Part shown: piece by piece, positions 1-13,621 of the stretch
Layout of the letters: each line of letters starts with the position of its first letter
How positions within the stretch are numbered: position 1 is the first letter of the stretch
Origin: Solen grandis
Lineage: Eukaryota; Mollusca; Bivalvia; Adapedonta; Solenidae
Reading direction: 5' to 3'
Length of the DNA: 64,000 bases
Assembly: GCA_021229015.1 (NCBI GenBank)
Contig: CM037778.1
Span: forward strand, 13,979,294-14,043,293
Program-made: the position numbers and the translations under genes
The notes under the pieces: generated by a model
The model's database searches: none
Told to the model about the DNA's origin: nothing
Seen by the model: the letters and a program-made list of their open reading frames with translations, nothing else

Positions 1-899
1 AAATCCAATTGTAGTGGGTTAAAAAAATGTAAATGGTCATTTTATAACAATGTATCGCATTAAAACTTTAAATTATTTAATGTTATAGCATTAATTAGTT
101 TTGGAAAGGGCATTCGAAATCGAGGTATCTTTTCAGCATTGTACAATCACGAGTTTTTCTCTCTCAATAAGAATATAAAACAAGTTTTTTGGCGTGGTCG
201 GCCGAAAAGGGACAGGCAATACCGTCTAACATATTAATGTGATTTACCAGATAAGATATTTTTGTTATTAAAAACACTATTTGAACATTCTGATAAATTT
301 ACTGAGAGAAAATACAACTATAATGCTTGTATGATGTTAATTTGTGAAATAACAGCAGACACATTGCAATATGGTGTTAGGCGAATACTCGCCGGACCGT
401 CCTTAATGTCGCTTGGCAACATCTTTCTTGTGTTATATGAAGTATCAAGTTTTGCAAATGAGCGCAATGCGCATACCGATGAGGTGTGTCCTTCACGGCT
501 GAAAAAAAAAAGTGATTAATGAAGTCACGGCATCCATCACTGCAGTTGTATTGGAGAAATAATTATGGATCTGTACACGTCTGCACATGGTTGGATGGCA
601 AGCGTCCTTGGGGAACTTACAAATGATTTAAATGCTACGTGTCATTGTTTCGGGTTTAATTAAAAGTATTGAAGCAGCAATAACATGCACCGTCGGACAC
701 ATCAGCAAGAACCAGACATTTGTTTTTCAGAAAGTGTGTAAATCATAGACTCGTATGTTTTTGTTTGTTTGTTTTATTTAAAATAAAATGTAATAAGTCT
801 TAGCTTGTCCTTATCATTTGATAAAACGTATTATGATCTTGTATCGATCGAACGAATGCATCTGTATGTTCTAAAAACAAAATCCTAACACGATCAAAT
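1..899. other. AT-rich non-coding stretch
   Basis: No coding region, RNA gene or recognisable repeat is supported here. The longest open frame (85 codons near 262-519) has no recognisable domain and sits in AT-rich sequence, so it is treated as chance. Confidence 0.5.
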
Positions 900-1066
900 T
901 ACAGTTGAACCTGAATTAGGGACCACCTGTATTAAGCGGTCAACCTGTATTAGCTGTAAGTTCTAGCATTTTCTTACATGTTTAACTTTCTTTTAGCAGT
1001 CACCTCTGTTAAGCGGTCACTTTCTCTTGTTCTCTTGACTGATCGTTTAGGACAGTTTGATTGTAC
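900..1066. repeat. Short MITE-like repeat, TACAGT-type ends, copy 1
   Basis: About 165 bp with weakly matching inverted ends: the left begins TACAGTTGAACCTG and the complement of the right begins TACAATCAAACTG. Internally it repeats the phrase TTAAGCGGTCA twice. A related copy lies at 5549-5707, and a related left end at 17166 runs into a scaffold gap. Probably a non-autonomous DNA element; the superfamily is unknown. Confidence 0.5.
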
Positions 1067-3009
1067 ATGTATATGCTTTATCAACATAGAAAGCTTGAAG
1101 CAAGCACACTCTTACGATATATAGATGTATGGTTAATAAATTAACGTATACTATATGACGTCATATGAGTCCTAAAATCAAACCGACACATTCGTATCTC
1201 TTTTAAAACTTCACAGTCTGGTAACCGTATGAGAAGGGAAAGACAAATTCGTTTTTCGCAGTATATCAAAGAAAGATGCACGGTTTTTCGTTCAGTTTAA
1301 TAAACGAATCATGCATACGGCATTTGTGATTAGATTATTGCGCACCCGAATTTAACACCGTGCATTATTCCGCGAAATAGCACGAAAAAGTCTGTTGATT
1401 CCAAACGGTAATCTATTCGACAGCAGTCTGGAATGAGATTTTTTTTCTGCTGAATCAAGTTTACGATAAAACAGAATAAAATGTCAAAGATCGATGTTAA
1501 TCACATAAAAATACAATGATAGCGGAATAAAAGGCCGGACGGAGCATGTATCCTTGCGTGACTTAAATACGGTTTGTCCTCGGTTGTGACACTGCAGATG
1601 ATTCAACTTAACTTTAATCAGTTTCAAGCGGGACACTGCTCTGATCGACAGATAGTGCATGTCATATTAACCAAACATATGTCGCGTCTACAGAGGGCCT
1701 TTAACGTTATCTTGAAATAGTATCATAATCATGGTCCTTCAAATGTTTTTAAAAAATGCAAGCGTCCAGTGACTTGGAGTTATAGGCTCTTTTGTTAAAA
1801 CTCTATAAAAGCTTGCATTTACTATAAAATTCCCACGATCACTTGATGGACCCTGATCATAATTTAATAATGGTTGGATATCCTTAGCAATATCCAATAC
1901 AATCTATTACAAAGTAAATTGTTGGATTAATTTAGAACTTTGAACTCCGCCATACAGTCATCGACGCCATTTTGATTTTAAACTAGCCTTTTTTACTTAG
2001 ATACCCATATGAAATTTGAAACTCGCTTATTTGTAGATCAAATAAATATGAATGGAAACTAGAACTTAAGACTGGATTCGATATATCTTTAATTCCAATA
2101 AAGGTTTGGTAGCATCAAAGGACTAACAATCTTTAGTTTTTGCTTATTGTAAAAGACACCCTTGATTTAATTTGTTAAAAACAGCAAACATTATAATACT
2201 CACTTTTAAGCTATATCAGTGAATAAATACGCCTCCTGAATATAATTATCTCCCCTTTGTAAATTCTGTGTACTATTATAGACATAATATTCCAGTTAAA
2301 AGATTCGTGACTGATATAAAATTATTAATAAAACAAAAGTCTATATGTTTATCACGTTTAAAATGATATTTGTAGCTTTGTCACTACTTTAAATTTACTT
2401 GATTTTTGTACTGTAAGAAGTTTTCCAATAATTCTGTTGTAAGCATGGTATGTTTACGTACATATGATGAAAAATAAAATATATATAAAAAAAACACTTT
2501 TTCTCATGGTTTTCGTTATATTTGATGATTAATTCTTCAGCAAAACTTAAAGGGACTTCTCTATCATTGTCTATACTGAGCACAGGGGCGCCGTTTGTAT
2601 CACTATGCTTATTTCCTACCTGGGTTCTATCATCAGGACACGGACACTTCAAATGTTCAAAGCATCCCAGGTTAAAATACATTTTGTAATATTTAGAGTA
2701 TAATTACTATTTTTTTTAATGATTCATTTTTTAAATGTAAGAATATTTCAGTTTTTAGTCCATGTGTTAGTTTAAAATATAAACTCGGTCGATGAATGAC
2801 TTAAGGCCCTGGACCAGTTTAACCCTGGAACTATTTTGGCCGTTATGAGTCCATCGTATTGCATCGTGAACTTGAAAACATAAAAGTTGATTAAATTTTG
2901 TATATATAATCATTTAGGAGATCTTTACCAAAATTTATATATTGTTGATCAGACAAGTTTTTTTTTCCCTATTAAATCCTAACAGTAATCACATTGTTTA
3001 ATTCCCCCT
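1067..3009. other. Non-coding stretch with one weak exon candidate
   Basis: Nothing firm is present. On the minus strand, 2682-2510 reads as an open, compositionally protein-like stretch (many D/E/N residues, a CPCPDD motif near its start) and could be an exon, but splice sites are poor and no family is recognised. Confidence 0.3.
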
Positions 3010-3112
3010 AAAAAATGTTGAATTCTCCGACGTCGCGGCCGAGGATTGAACCCATGACCTCCCGATTCCGATCCTGAGACGGACACTCTGACCATTCGGC
3101 TACCGGGACCGA
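3010..3112 (-). repeat. tRNA-derived SINE head
   Basis: On the minus strand, a tRNA-like head carries an A-box-like block at 3102-3091 (TAGCCGAATGGT) and a good B box at 3052-3043 (GGTTCAATCC). The acceptor ends do not pair, so this is a SINE promoter relic rather than a functional tRNA. Confidence 0.6.
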
Positions 3113-5548
3113 TCAGATTATATATGAGATATACGAAATTATATTATAATTGTTTGAAATATGTACTTACTGGTAACATGTATTATGCATGAGATATATA
3201 TCAACTGATGTATCATGTGTGAGATATACCGGGTATAAGAGTATACGATGGTGATGTTACATTCCGTCAGAGAAACAAGAAGACCGTCAATGCATCATAA
3301 TAACCTAATTATGGTTAGACACAACATATATCTAGTCTCCCACCGTTTTTATTCTGAAGTCTTAATCTACATCCACTGAAATTTAAGCACTGCCATTTTT
3401 TTTTATCTAGAACTGTAATAATTCAAGAATGTCTGTAAGTTGACAGCAGTATAACAGCAGTCCTTTAAATATTTAAAAGAAAAAATAAGTAGCCATAGCA
3501 CAAAAGATAGCCGCTGTTGTAAACTTTCGCCGGAACTTAGTACTAAAGGCCATTATTTTCAAGGTCGTAAAAGTATTATTCTACGAGCTATCGCTTTGGT
3601 TATTTGAAATCTTATTAATGACACAGATTGTAAGGCAAGTGTCCAAAATGAGTAATAACATTCTTCAGATTTTTCATTTCTAGATTTTCGAAATACCCTG
3701 TCGTCTCACGAAGATAAAATATTTAACGTGGAAACTGCAGCTAATGAATATCTGCCAACACCGTTGGGTGTTCACACGAATCAAAATGTACATCAGCTTT
3801 GAACGTTTCCACGGTTTCATTTCAAAGTGATTTATTGTTTAAGAACCAACAAGAATTATTTTAAAGCAAAGCATCAAAGACGCCGCACATGTTTTTGAAG
3901 CAAAACCATACAGAAAAGGTCCAAAAAACAACAAAAAACTTATCAATTTATTCAGATATATAGAAAAAACAAGCACAGAAAATCCTTAAATTATAGTAGA
4001 CACATTATGTGATGATGGTTTGAGATGCCATATATGAGCTAATTCATAGATCAATGAAGATACATTTTACAATAGGTAATTCATTACTTATATAATTAAT
4101 TGGATAGTTACGGTCTACAAGATGCATGAAATTTCCAGACAGTAGGCTACTACGGCGATATTAATGTCAATTAAAAAAAAATATATATCATCATCACCAG
4201 CAGCAGCAACAACAAGGACAATGATGAAGAAACATTCAGCCTAGGTTAGTTTTTATTTGGTAAGGGATTCAGGTACATGTCCCGGTGTTACCAATCTTCC
4301 CGATAGTTATTACATCCCTTGATAACGTAGCGTGACGTAGGAGCATAGCGTTCATTTTGTATTGATGATATGCATTAAAATAAATATATATTTACAAGGC
4401 TTTACTACATAAGCTATGTAATGTTCAGTTAGAATTACCCATTTCAAGCACTATACATACTGGGACCGCAGGTTGGGCCTGGAGCCGTAGATTAGACATG
4501 TCCGCTACGGCCATATGTATAGTATTTGTGTGTTTTTACACTTTCTACAATATGCTGTAATACTTATATTTTAACTGCTTTTTCATTGTTTTTTCAAGTT
4601 GACGGTTTGTATCTGAATTCTGTATATTTTAAGATCTCAAAACATCTCTAAAATATTTTCTGACCTTTAATACATCAGGTTACTTACAAGGTCCGTTAAC
4701 CAAGTTTCAAAACCCGTTGCCTACAAGTTTAAGGAGAAGGCAACAGATACACATTATATATTTCAAGTTTCTTTTTAATAACGACAGAAGACTTGCATAT
4801 TTTGAATCGTGTTATTTTATTTTCGTCAGTAAATGCAAGTAACTGATTCATAAAGTTTTTTGGGGTTCTTTAACGTATTGCATGTTTTTATTTTACAATA
4901 ATAACAGTGGTTGCTCCCTGATTTGATTATGCGGCTCCATTGGCAAAAATAAAACCTATTCCATACTGACGCCGCTTTTCCACGCGGCGTCAATCAATAA
5001 AGCAAGGAATATGAAACATTAATTTACAACAAAAAAAAAAAAGGTTCGAAACCTGGTGTATGCTTTTCAAATTTTGTTTTATTCTTTTTTCTATTGTATT
5101 TCAATAATCTGTGTCGATGTCAGCCAAATTCTAATTCAAGTTATAATGAGGTTGAGGAACATTATAATATCGTGTCAAGAAAATGTTCGTTAAAACTTTT
5201 AATTAAGGCCGTAAACAATTCAAAATATGAAATAAAACTGTGGACGCTATATCAGGAAACTTTGACTGTACAATTAATTTAATGAAGATGGGGATTTACA
5301 CCCGGCGCCACACTACGTCGCCTTATTATCCTATCTGCCAATCAGTTCATTTTGAAAAAAAATCGTTTTTAAAGTTTTGGCCTATAAGAAATGCAGTTTA
5401 AACAAATACTACGCAAGTTTGAATTGGACTATGGATATAGAAGTTTAAATACTAAATTCAGCAAGCATTTTGGATATGGACTTTGTTATATTGCAAATGA
5501 CTCCTCATAAGAATCATGCATAAGAAAAAAGAATTTCTAATGGAGATA
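3113..5548. other. Non-coding stretch with a GC-rich hairpin
   Basis: No gene supported. The only local structure of note is a perfect 9-bp hairpin at 4967-4992 (TGACGCCGC, 8-nt loop, GCGGCGTCA) followed within 5 nt by AATAAA, standing out from AT-rich surroundings. Confidence 0.4.
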
Positions 5549-5707
5549 TACAGTCAAACCTGACTTGAGCAGTCAAACAAGAGATTGTGTCCGCAAAACA
5601 GGGATGGTCACTAAATGAAAGTAAAACATTTAACAAAATGCTAGTTTGGATAGTATTAAAACTGACCGCTAAATGCAGATTGATCGCTTAATACAAGTTC
5701 AGCTGTA
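5549..5707. repeat. Short MITE-like repeat, copy 2
   Basis: About 160 bp starting TACAGTCAAACCTGA and ending in TACAAGTTCAGCTGTA, giving inverted ends related to the copy at 900-1066. It shares the GACCGCTAAAT / GATCGCTTAATAC interior in inverted orientation. Confidence 0.5.
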
Positions 5708-6059
5708 TCTTCTTGACACTACTCCATCGGTATTTAGAGCTCGAATTAGGATTGATTAAACTTTAATGTTAGTAGTTCAGGTATGCCATAATATTATCTA
5801 ATTACGGAGAGTTCGTGGCTAACGCCCAGGGTAACACCTTCTACATAACTTATTTTATGTCCTAATAGGTAATATGGAGCATCCGAACTCTCATCAATCT
5901 CATTAAATCATATCCTAATTTGCACTCCTCTACTATCCGCGATAAGGATCTGACAACATCGCATTAGGGGTCACGTCAAAATTGACCTTTAAAGTAATTA
6001 ATATGCATAAACAAGCGCTCGAATTTAAACCAATTAAATAGCGCCTTTCTAACTGACTT

Positions 6060-6190
6060 CGGTCAAACATTTGTCACAGGGTGAGAAAAATGTGCAGCTT
6101 GACCGGCACTCGAACCCGGGGCCTTTTCCTTACAGGGCGAATGCTCTACCGAAGCTACCGCTCTACTTAATGAGCTACCCGGCCGCTTAG
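6060..6190 (-). repeat. tRNA-derived SINE head
   Basis: Read on the minus strand from 6183, the sequence begins like a tRNA (GGTAGCTCA D-arm block) and carries a B box, GGGTTCGAGTGCC, at 6119-6105. The acceptor and anticodon arms do not form a proper tRNA, so this is a SINE head. Confidence 0.6.
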
Positions 6191-7628
6191 ACATCTTTCT
6201 ACGCTATTGTGAGATTGATGCGGTTACTTCCCCCCTGATATAGCGAACGATTCCGTGGCCGCCGATTTGATTGGCTTATACAAAGGTAAATCTGAGACGA
6301 CCCTCTATACGATGTGGTCAGGTCCAGCTAGCATACTGGATCTGCTTTTAATGAAATTGCCGAACTCTCGCAATTCAAATTATTGGGTAAATCTGAGAAC
6401 CAATCAAAAGTTAGTATTTTGTACATGATGGGCATATTATATGAAGGCTGAATATGGCAACTACTGTCTGGAGTAGCGTCTAAAGACACTTTCATTATCT
6501 TTATTTGGATAATTTTTTCATAACATAATATGTTTTTTTCTATTCAGGGATTCCGACATGTTCGGTCATAGATTTCTTAATTAAAGAGGCATAAGAGATA
6601 CATTGTCAAACATTCGTAGATCAAGTACGGACACTTATCAATCACATGTGTCTGTAAAATTCGTGCAATTCTCCAGGACATGCACTAAAGGATACGCATT
6701 GCATATGATAGACAAGCTATATGAACTAATAGACAGGAAGAGAATAAGACGCAAATTATCTTGACAAAGGCGTCTGTGTCATTTGTAGACAGAGAATAAT
6801 TATCTTACAGTTATTATCCTTACTGACTGCAGATTAGAATGCTTGCATTCCCGTTGGTGCAGTTTTGTAGTCTCCTGAATTCATCAAGCATCGAGCATTA
6901 GACATCGTGATTGCAAATGATGCAGCTGGATATACCAATTGAAATAACAATAATGATGTTCTATGGAGAATAAATAGCAATGAAAACGTTGTCATCCATC
7001 AACACTGTGATATGGCAGAAATTACATTTCTTTAAATTGCGTCGGCATATGATAGGATATTGCGCACTCATGAGGAACTAACAATGTCTGGCAGGTCTTT
7101 GTGTTTCATGAACTGTATGGTAATAGATAAATAAGACACCGATGTGCTCAAAGATCAAGAAATAGATTGCAAATCTTTGTGTGAGAAAACGGCATCTGAA
7201 TGCCAAACGGTTTACAAACAAATTGAGGAACCAGGACGACGAGACAGTATCAGTGCGGTTTTAAGAGAAATAGTATGAATCACTGTTCAAGTGAAATATA
7301 TATAATTTCTAACTACATTTATTGATTGTCGCAGGTTGAACATTGTTTTGCAGTGAACCCAAAACCCATTTTATAGCTTAATTAGAAGCAGTAATTGAAT
7401 TACGATAATGCATTCAATTTCTATTTTCTTCTGACGTGTCCAAATGATTGAAATGGTATATGCCAAACATAATTTCACTCATTTGGAATCGCCCTTTGTT
7501 TTGGACAGATATGGTGTCTTCTGGTTTTTAATGTCAGGCCATTAAATGTGTGTTTATTATGTTGGTGCAACGCTTAACCGAGGTATTTTAGATATTTGGA
7601 TACAAAGTCTGCTTAAGACGGATATAGT
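6191..7628. other. Non-coding stretch, nothing recognised
   Basis: No ORF, RNA gene or repeat can be supported in this AT-rich interval. Confidence 0.4.
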
Positions 7629-7880
7629 GCTGCCACACTGCAGTATCGTAAAAAAAAGAATGGTACTGGAATAGCCCCATTGCTTCGGGCTCAGCATATA
7701 AGGGTAGTTCCAGGACTGGTTGGCCCGGTGTCAGGATAATGTGACTGGGTGTGTTACCATGCCGCATGCCAATGGCGTGATACTGCAGTGTGGCATCAGT
7801 ATATCTGTCTCAATTAGACATCGTCTCCAAATGAGTGAAATACTGTCGGTGGGACGTTAAATCCAATAAGCAAACAATAT
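7629..7880 (+). repeat. SINE-like repeat with conserved 3' end, copy 1
   Basis: Ends in the phrase ACTGTCGGTGGGACGTTAAA followed by an A/C-rich tail. The same 3' region recurs at 13940-14060 with an (AAAT/AAAC) tail, and the middle part (GGCCCGGTGTCAGGATAA region) recurs inverted near 50930-51110. Repetition and the simple tail suggest a retroposed SINE; no intact RNA polymerase III box is seen in this copy. Confidence 0.55.
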
Positions 7881-8073
7881 TTCCGAGAAAATTGAAAAGC
7901 AAGTTATGTTCGTAATCAAGTAATTGAGTAATTGATGCTTTGAGGGCCAAGAACGAGTGGAGTAAATATATCAAACGTCTTTATTCCATGTAGTAAAGAA
8001 GTAATGCCCAGACAAAAGTCATTAAACAAATAAAGAGAGATAATTTTAAAAATAAAGAACTAGGTAGAATTAT

Positions 8074-8105
8074 GTTTTTTTTTGTTGTTGTTGTTGTTGT
8101 TGTTT
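8074..8105. repeat. (GTT)n microsatellite
   Basis: Simple trinucleotide run read directly. Confidence 0.9.
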
Positions 8106-8385
8106 ATTTGTCACCACACTTATCATACTCACTATTTATTTAATTTCAAACCTTAGATGGTCTACGAGTATGTCAAATACATGTATGAGGTCTTTATTTT
8201 ATATATTTAGGAGTAATGTTTTGACAAAAATACATCAAAAAGTATAAAAAAGAGGAGATGATTATATTATTGACCGGGTAGAGTTATGGGTCTTGGTCAC
8301 TACATTGTTTCCACTCGCTATCAATTTATTTTTCAAGTTTCAAGTCCTTACATTGTACTGTTAATGAGTTTTGCCAACCCCTAAT

Positions 8386-8431
<46 letters not shown>

Positions 8432-8449
8432 ATAATAATAATAATAATA
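8386..8449. repeat. (GA)n followed by (TAA)n microsatellite
   Basis: About 45 bp of GA dinucleotides run directly into about 20 bp of TAA trinucleotides. Confidence 0.95.
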
Positions 8450-8789
8450 TTAACAAGGGGAGACAACTAAAATAGATCAATTAGAGTTATTGATTTCGGA
8501 CACTGCTCTTCCCCTAACTTCTCCAGTTTTCATTTTTCTCACTTTTCCGTTTTCACTATCTTTTTAGTTTTCAAGTATATAGTAAATTAGTTATGCTATG
8601 AACAGAAATTTATAAAATGCAATGCCCGCAGCATATTTCTATATATAAAGTTCTTAGTCAATACAAGTAAAGGCCAATGTTGTCCACAGACAAGCATACA
8701 AATAAAATATCTATTGAGGGGTTTTCTGTAACATTAATAAAATATTTAAAAGGCTGACTGCTTTCTGCTCTTCTTTTCATTCTAGTCGC

Positions 8790-10500
8790 AGAATTATTGG
8801 CAAATAAATTTAGACAGAGGTTTAACTATCAAAAATACAACCTTCAAAATAAGACAACTAGCTGACGATACAACTCTGTTTCTGAAAGCTACTCATGAAA
8901 TACCAACGGCACTGTCCATTATAAACGATTTTGGTAGAAATTCGGGTCCGGAGCTAAACATTTAAAAAAACTCTGTGGTTGTTGATAGGAAAATCAAAAT
9001 CAGAAATAAGAAAAAAAAAATAATCATAACATTAAACTATCTACAGAAACAATACAATCATGTCGTATACTTTGGAAATAATTTTGAACGATTTTAATCA
9101 CTCAACTGGACCGAAAAATCTAAAAATGTACTGATATCATGGGGGAAAAGAAAAACTTTTTTTTTCAGGAAAGTTGTTCTGAAATCAATCTTCTTGCGGA
9201 AGCTAACATATTTATCACAAAGTACGGTTCCTCCAAAATATGTTTTAAATTCAATAAATGCAATGGTGTTTCTTATGGAGCGGGAAAGGGGATAAAATAA
9301 AACGCCAAACAGTTATAAGCAATAAATTCAATGGTGGCTTAGATATGCCAAATTTCGAATATTTTGCAAAAACAATAAAAATAAAGTTGTTTAATTTCGT
9401 TAAGCAAGAAAGAAATACGAATTAGAAAAAAAAAAACTTTGCTGTTACTCTTTTTAAACCAGTTTGGGGACGGTTTGTTAATATTCGATATGAATATTGA
9501 TTAATTGAACTCTTTACAAACAAACCACATTAAAATTTCACCGTTTTATAAACATTTATAAACATTTACTTCAAACCTGGATAGAATTCAAAAGTATAAA
9601 CAAAAGCATAAAAAGAATGCAATTTCTATACGGTTAGAACTCAAATTATATTGGGAAATAAATTAATCAAGCATAAAGGTAAATGTTCATTATTTACACA
9701 CTGGATAAAGTCAGGGCTTACCTTTATGAATGATATAATATCAGAAAAAGGAGAAATCAAAGCAAATACAGTATTGCAAAAAAATAAAAATAGAGAATAA
9801 CTGGTTATAAGTACTGACAATACTGTTAAATGCAATTCCAAACATTGGTTAGCGATAATAAAAAAGGAAGAATCGGTAAATACCAAAATAAACACAAGAT
9901 CTTTTGTAGCTCTCAAAGTGCAAACATTTCTGAAAATGAGTAATAAGAATATCTATAAAACTTACGTAAATGCAGTTTTTATTAAACCATACGTACACAA
10001 TAGTTTGGAGAGAAAATTTAAAAAAAAGTAAAATGGAAATCATGTTTTTTTTATTCTAAAGTAATACCTGATAACACAGTTAAACAGGTAAGTATAAAGC
10101 TCTTCACAATCACAATCTTAACCTATTTAACTGGAATATGAGAGAATCTCCACTTTTTATTTTTTGTATTTGAATATAATTTAGTAAATGCTATTCTGTG
10201 TCAAATTGGATATTGCATATATCGAACTTATTTCATTATTGAAAGAGGAAGTAAATTCAAAAACATTATAGATTATTTACACCAATATTTAATTGTTCTA
10301 GAATCATTATATAATGATAAAAATATAAATACCGCTTTTGTAAAGATATTTATCTCACATATTACGTATCATTTTACATATATTTCTATTCGCTAAAACC
10401 CTTTATTTTCATTTTTTAACAATATGTTTGTAAGGCATACGGGGAATGGCTCTCCAACCCCCTTAAATCTATGACGGGGATAATAAATAAACATTCGAAG
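8790..10500 (+). pseudogene. Degenerate L1-like LINE, reverse transcriptase to C-terminus
   Basis: Broken plus-strand reading frames retain a reverse transcriptase active-site block, QLADDTTLFL (near 8855-8885), the A-D-D catalytic signature of non-LTR RT. Downstream frames near 10160-10380 resemble the hydrophobic Tyr/Ile-rich C-terminus typical of L1/Tx1-like elements. Dozens of stops and frameshifts interrupt it and no 5' ORF is visible, so this is an old, 5'-truncated copy. Clade assignment is by general resemblance only. Confidence 0.55.
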
Positions 10501-10511
10501 TGTTTATCTAT

Positions 10512-11888
10512 TTATTATATCCCCCGCACAACGAAGTTGTAAGGGGGTATACTGGATTCAGCTTGTCTGTCTGTCCGTCCGTCCGGGCGTCCGTCCGTCT
10601 GTCGGTTTCTTTGTCCGGGCCGTAACTCAAATAGTATAAAAGGCATTTAATTAATTTAATCATATTTTATTGCAATCATACATACATAAATACATACAAT
10701 GTTTACACGAAATTAAAGATTAAACTAATAATACAATTTTGTATTTATATTGAATTGCAAAAGGATCGGGCCACAAGTTATAACAACATTAGCGGTCGGC
10801 CCTCTCCTAATAAATTAAATTGTATCAGAGTGGACTATCTTGAAAAGTATTACTTTATTCATGTGACTAAACATTTTGTTAATAACTATAAATTACAATT
10901 TACGCAAAAAGAATAATAAAGAAATTTCACTGATTAGATCTAATTGAAAAAAAGGAGAGAAAGAAGAAGATAATATATGAAAAAGGAAAAACAACTAACG
11001 ACAATTAATATATAAAAAAAAAGGATAGAGAAAAAGAACAATATTTTAAGGAAAATACAAGGCATCAAAATAAAACTTCATATGTGGATAGATCTCATTG
11101 AGGGGGAGTGCAGTGACCAAGAACCATAACTCTCTGTCGCGTAATTTTGGAGTTATTATCCTTTGTAAATTTTCATACTTAATTTTTGTCCTGGCCGTAA
11201 CTCAAAAGTATAAAAGGCATCAAGATGAAACTTCATAAGTGGATAGATCTTATTGAGGGGGCATGAAGTGACCAAGAACCATAACTCTATGTCGCGTAAT
11301 TTTGTAGTTATTATCCTTTGAAAATTTTCATACTGAATTTTTATCCTGGCCGTAACTCAAAAAGTATAAAAGATATCCAGATGAAACTTCATATGTGGAT
11401 AGATATCATTGAGGGGGCATGCAGTGACCAAGAACCATAACTCTCTGTTGCGTAATTTCGGAGTTATTATCCTTTGTAAATTTTCATTCTTTATTTTTAT
11501 CCTGGCCGTAACTCAAAAAGTATAAAAGATATCTAGATAAAACTTCATATGTCGATAGATCTCATTGTGGGGACGTGCAGTGACCATGAACCATTAACTC
11601 TTTGTCGCGTAATTTTGGAGTTATTGACCTTTGTAAATTTTCATACTTAATTTTCGTCCGGGCCGTAACTCAAAAAGTATAAAAGATATCAAGATGAAGC
11701 TTCATATGTAGATAGATCTCATTATGGGGGCGTGCAGTGACCAAGAACCATAACTCTCTGTCGCGTAATTTTTCCTTGTTGAGCTAATACATTTACATGT
11801 CTCTGACCTACATGTTATTTGTATTAAAATCCCTGTGACAAAGCGACATGCGGGGGTATTTGCGCCATTACAATGGCAGTTCTAGTTT
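10512..11888. mobile_element. Hairpin-ended repeat (CCCCCGCACAAC family) with internal tandem array
   Basis: The left end carries a hairpin (CCCCCGCACAAC, GAA, GTTGTAAGGGGG) and a CTGTCCGTCCGTCC run. The right end is GCGGGGGTATTTGCGCC followed by GGCAGTTCTAGTTT. Between about 11060 and 11780 lies a tandem array of roughly 155-bp units, each containing CCGTAACTCAAAAAG and ACCAAGAACCATAACTCT. A separate insert sits at 10647-11058. No coding capacity is seen. The architecture (terminal hairpin plus internal tandem repeats) parallels the GCTCACCTGAGC family found elsewhere in this window. Confidence 0.65.
10647..11058. repeat. Insertion nested in the hairpin-ended repeat
   Basis: The tandem repeat is interrupted by 412 bp flanked by a perfect 7-bp direct repeat AAGGCAT (10640-10646 and 11059-11065), as expected of a target-site duplication. 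The insert starts with an AT-rich (ATAC)-like stretch, consistent with the tail of a retroposed element in minus orientation. Family unknown. Confidence 0.5.
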
Positions 11889-13621
11889 AAATTAAGTACC
11901 AGAGGTTAACGAAACATTTTAATTAAATAAAGGGGTACTATCACGAATTGTCTGTATGTTTCGTTAGCAGATGCCCTACTCATAATATGGGACTGTTCAG
12001 TAGCATAGTAGCTATAATTTCGGAAATTGATTTTTATTGTATGCTGTTGTGAGATAAACGCTCGACAAAATATATTGATCCTCATTTGACCTTCTTTAAA
12101 CATTTTACTTTAAAATTAATTCTTTATTTAGTGCTCTTGGTCAGGAGTTTAACCTTATCGCGCAACTAAAATATGACGTCATTACTAAACACTAAATCAT
12201 AAGACGTCATACATGTACGTTGTTGACATTTGTTTATTGCCATTTCTTTCATTCTTATGTATTATTCTGGCTTGCATATTTTCTATGAATTTTTTATACT
12301 TATTTTTATTCTATTGATCAGATGCTTACTGCTAGTTGTTTCATTTTGATGGGTTCGAATAGTGCACAGTGACTTAGTGTAAGAGAAATGTAAGAGAAAA
12401 ATCTTCGGAAAGTCGAGGTTGTGTGTCTCTAAACCATAACACTAGCTAGTTCTTTTGCCGGTTGATCATTTTATAAGGTGTTAGCTGTTTACTATATTAT
12501 TTCATATAATGTTCTGCCTCAGTGTTTTTGTTAATTGTGTGTGTGCGCGTGTCTTTTTTTCTTTGTTTCTAAACAATCTTTTAAATAATTTTTTTTTTTT
12601 TGGGTTTTTGGTTTGTTGTCTCGTCTAACCCTGGCTTAGTAAACGTCTTTGAAAACCGAGCACATCCTGACCAGTCTCAACATCGACACGACAATAGGAC
12701 TAATTATTTATTAAAACTTTGATCAAATAGTAAATGCATGCTCACTGTCGAGAACTCAAGACGCCATTTTGGAAAAATTTTTTTTTAAATTTGTTTTCAA
12801 TTACCATTGCCAATCTATTGCATTTGAAGGGAAGATATTGATGCATTTGATAGTATATTTAATATAAAGGTGAGAGATTGTTAATTTTTCTTGCAATAAC
12901 TTCTTATGCAAGCGAGAACTAGATACTCCAGGACATATATTCAGATTTACCTTTAGAATATGTCTCCGTATATTCTATAAATACATGTATAATTATGATG
13001 ATAACATAGCAAGATTTCATAATAAGCAAATAATTCAAAATAAAATAGCGGCTTAAATTTGCCTTGGCGATCAATAAATGCTATTTTATGTCAAGTAAAT
13101 TTGGTCATTATTACACATAAAACAAAATTTAAAGCGCAAGAGAAAATTGAGAAATAATTTCCACTCAGCGGGATTGAAACCGTAGGTTTTGCATCTCATA
13201 AAATATATGATATTGTTTTACGTTGTTTGATTATATTTGCTCTTCTCCTTTTCTTTTTCGTCTTCTTCTTTCACGAACTGTACTGTATATGATACTAACG
13301 CGTTGTCTTACATCATGACAATGCTGTATATATAGACAGAAAGATCAACTGCATGTCAATTATTTGTGTATATTTGATAAAAACAAAGGTTCCTTGGTAG
13401 ATTCATCATGCTAAGAATGTAACTGCAATCGATGGAGTGAAAATATTTTACACGAGTCTGAACAAGAATAGGATAGATCATACTGGTATTATAATTATAT
13501 TATTATATTTGATGATTTAATCTTATTTGCGAGAATGCGAAAGTTATAAACACCATCATGTACATTTCTACATGTTTACTTATTTTGGTAATGTGGACTA
13601 TAGACTTGACTATTTGAGTTT
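11889..13621. other. Non-coding stretch
   Basis: AT-rich with a T tract near 12588 and no supported gene. Short open frames on both strands have no recognisable motif. Confidence 0.4.

Noticed and set aside
3036..3110. Functional tRNA gene
   Set aside because: A and B boxes are present but acceptor arms do not pair; best seen as a SINE head. The same applies at 6101-6183, 13780-13858 and 47611-47680.
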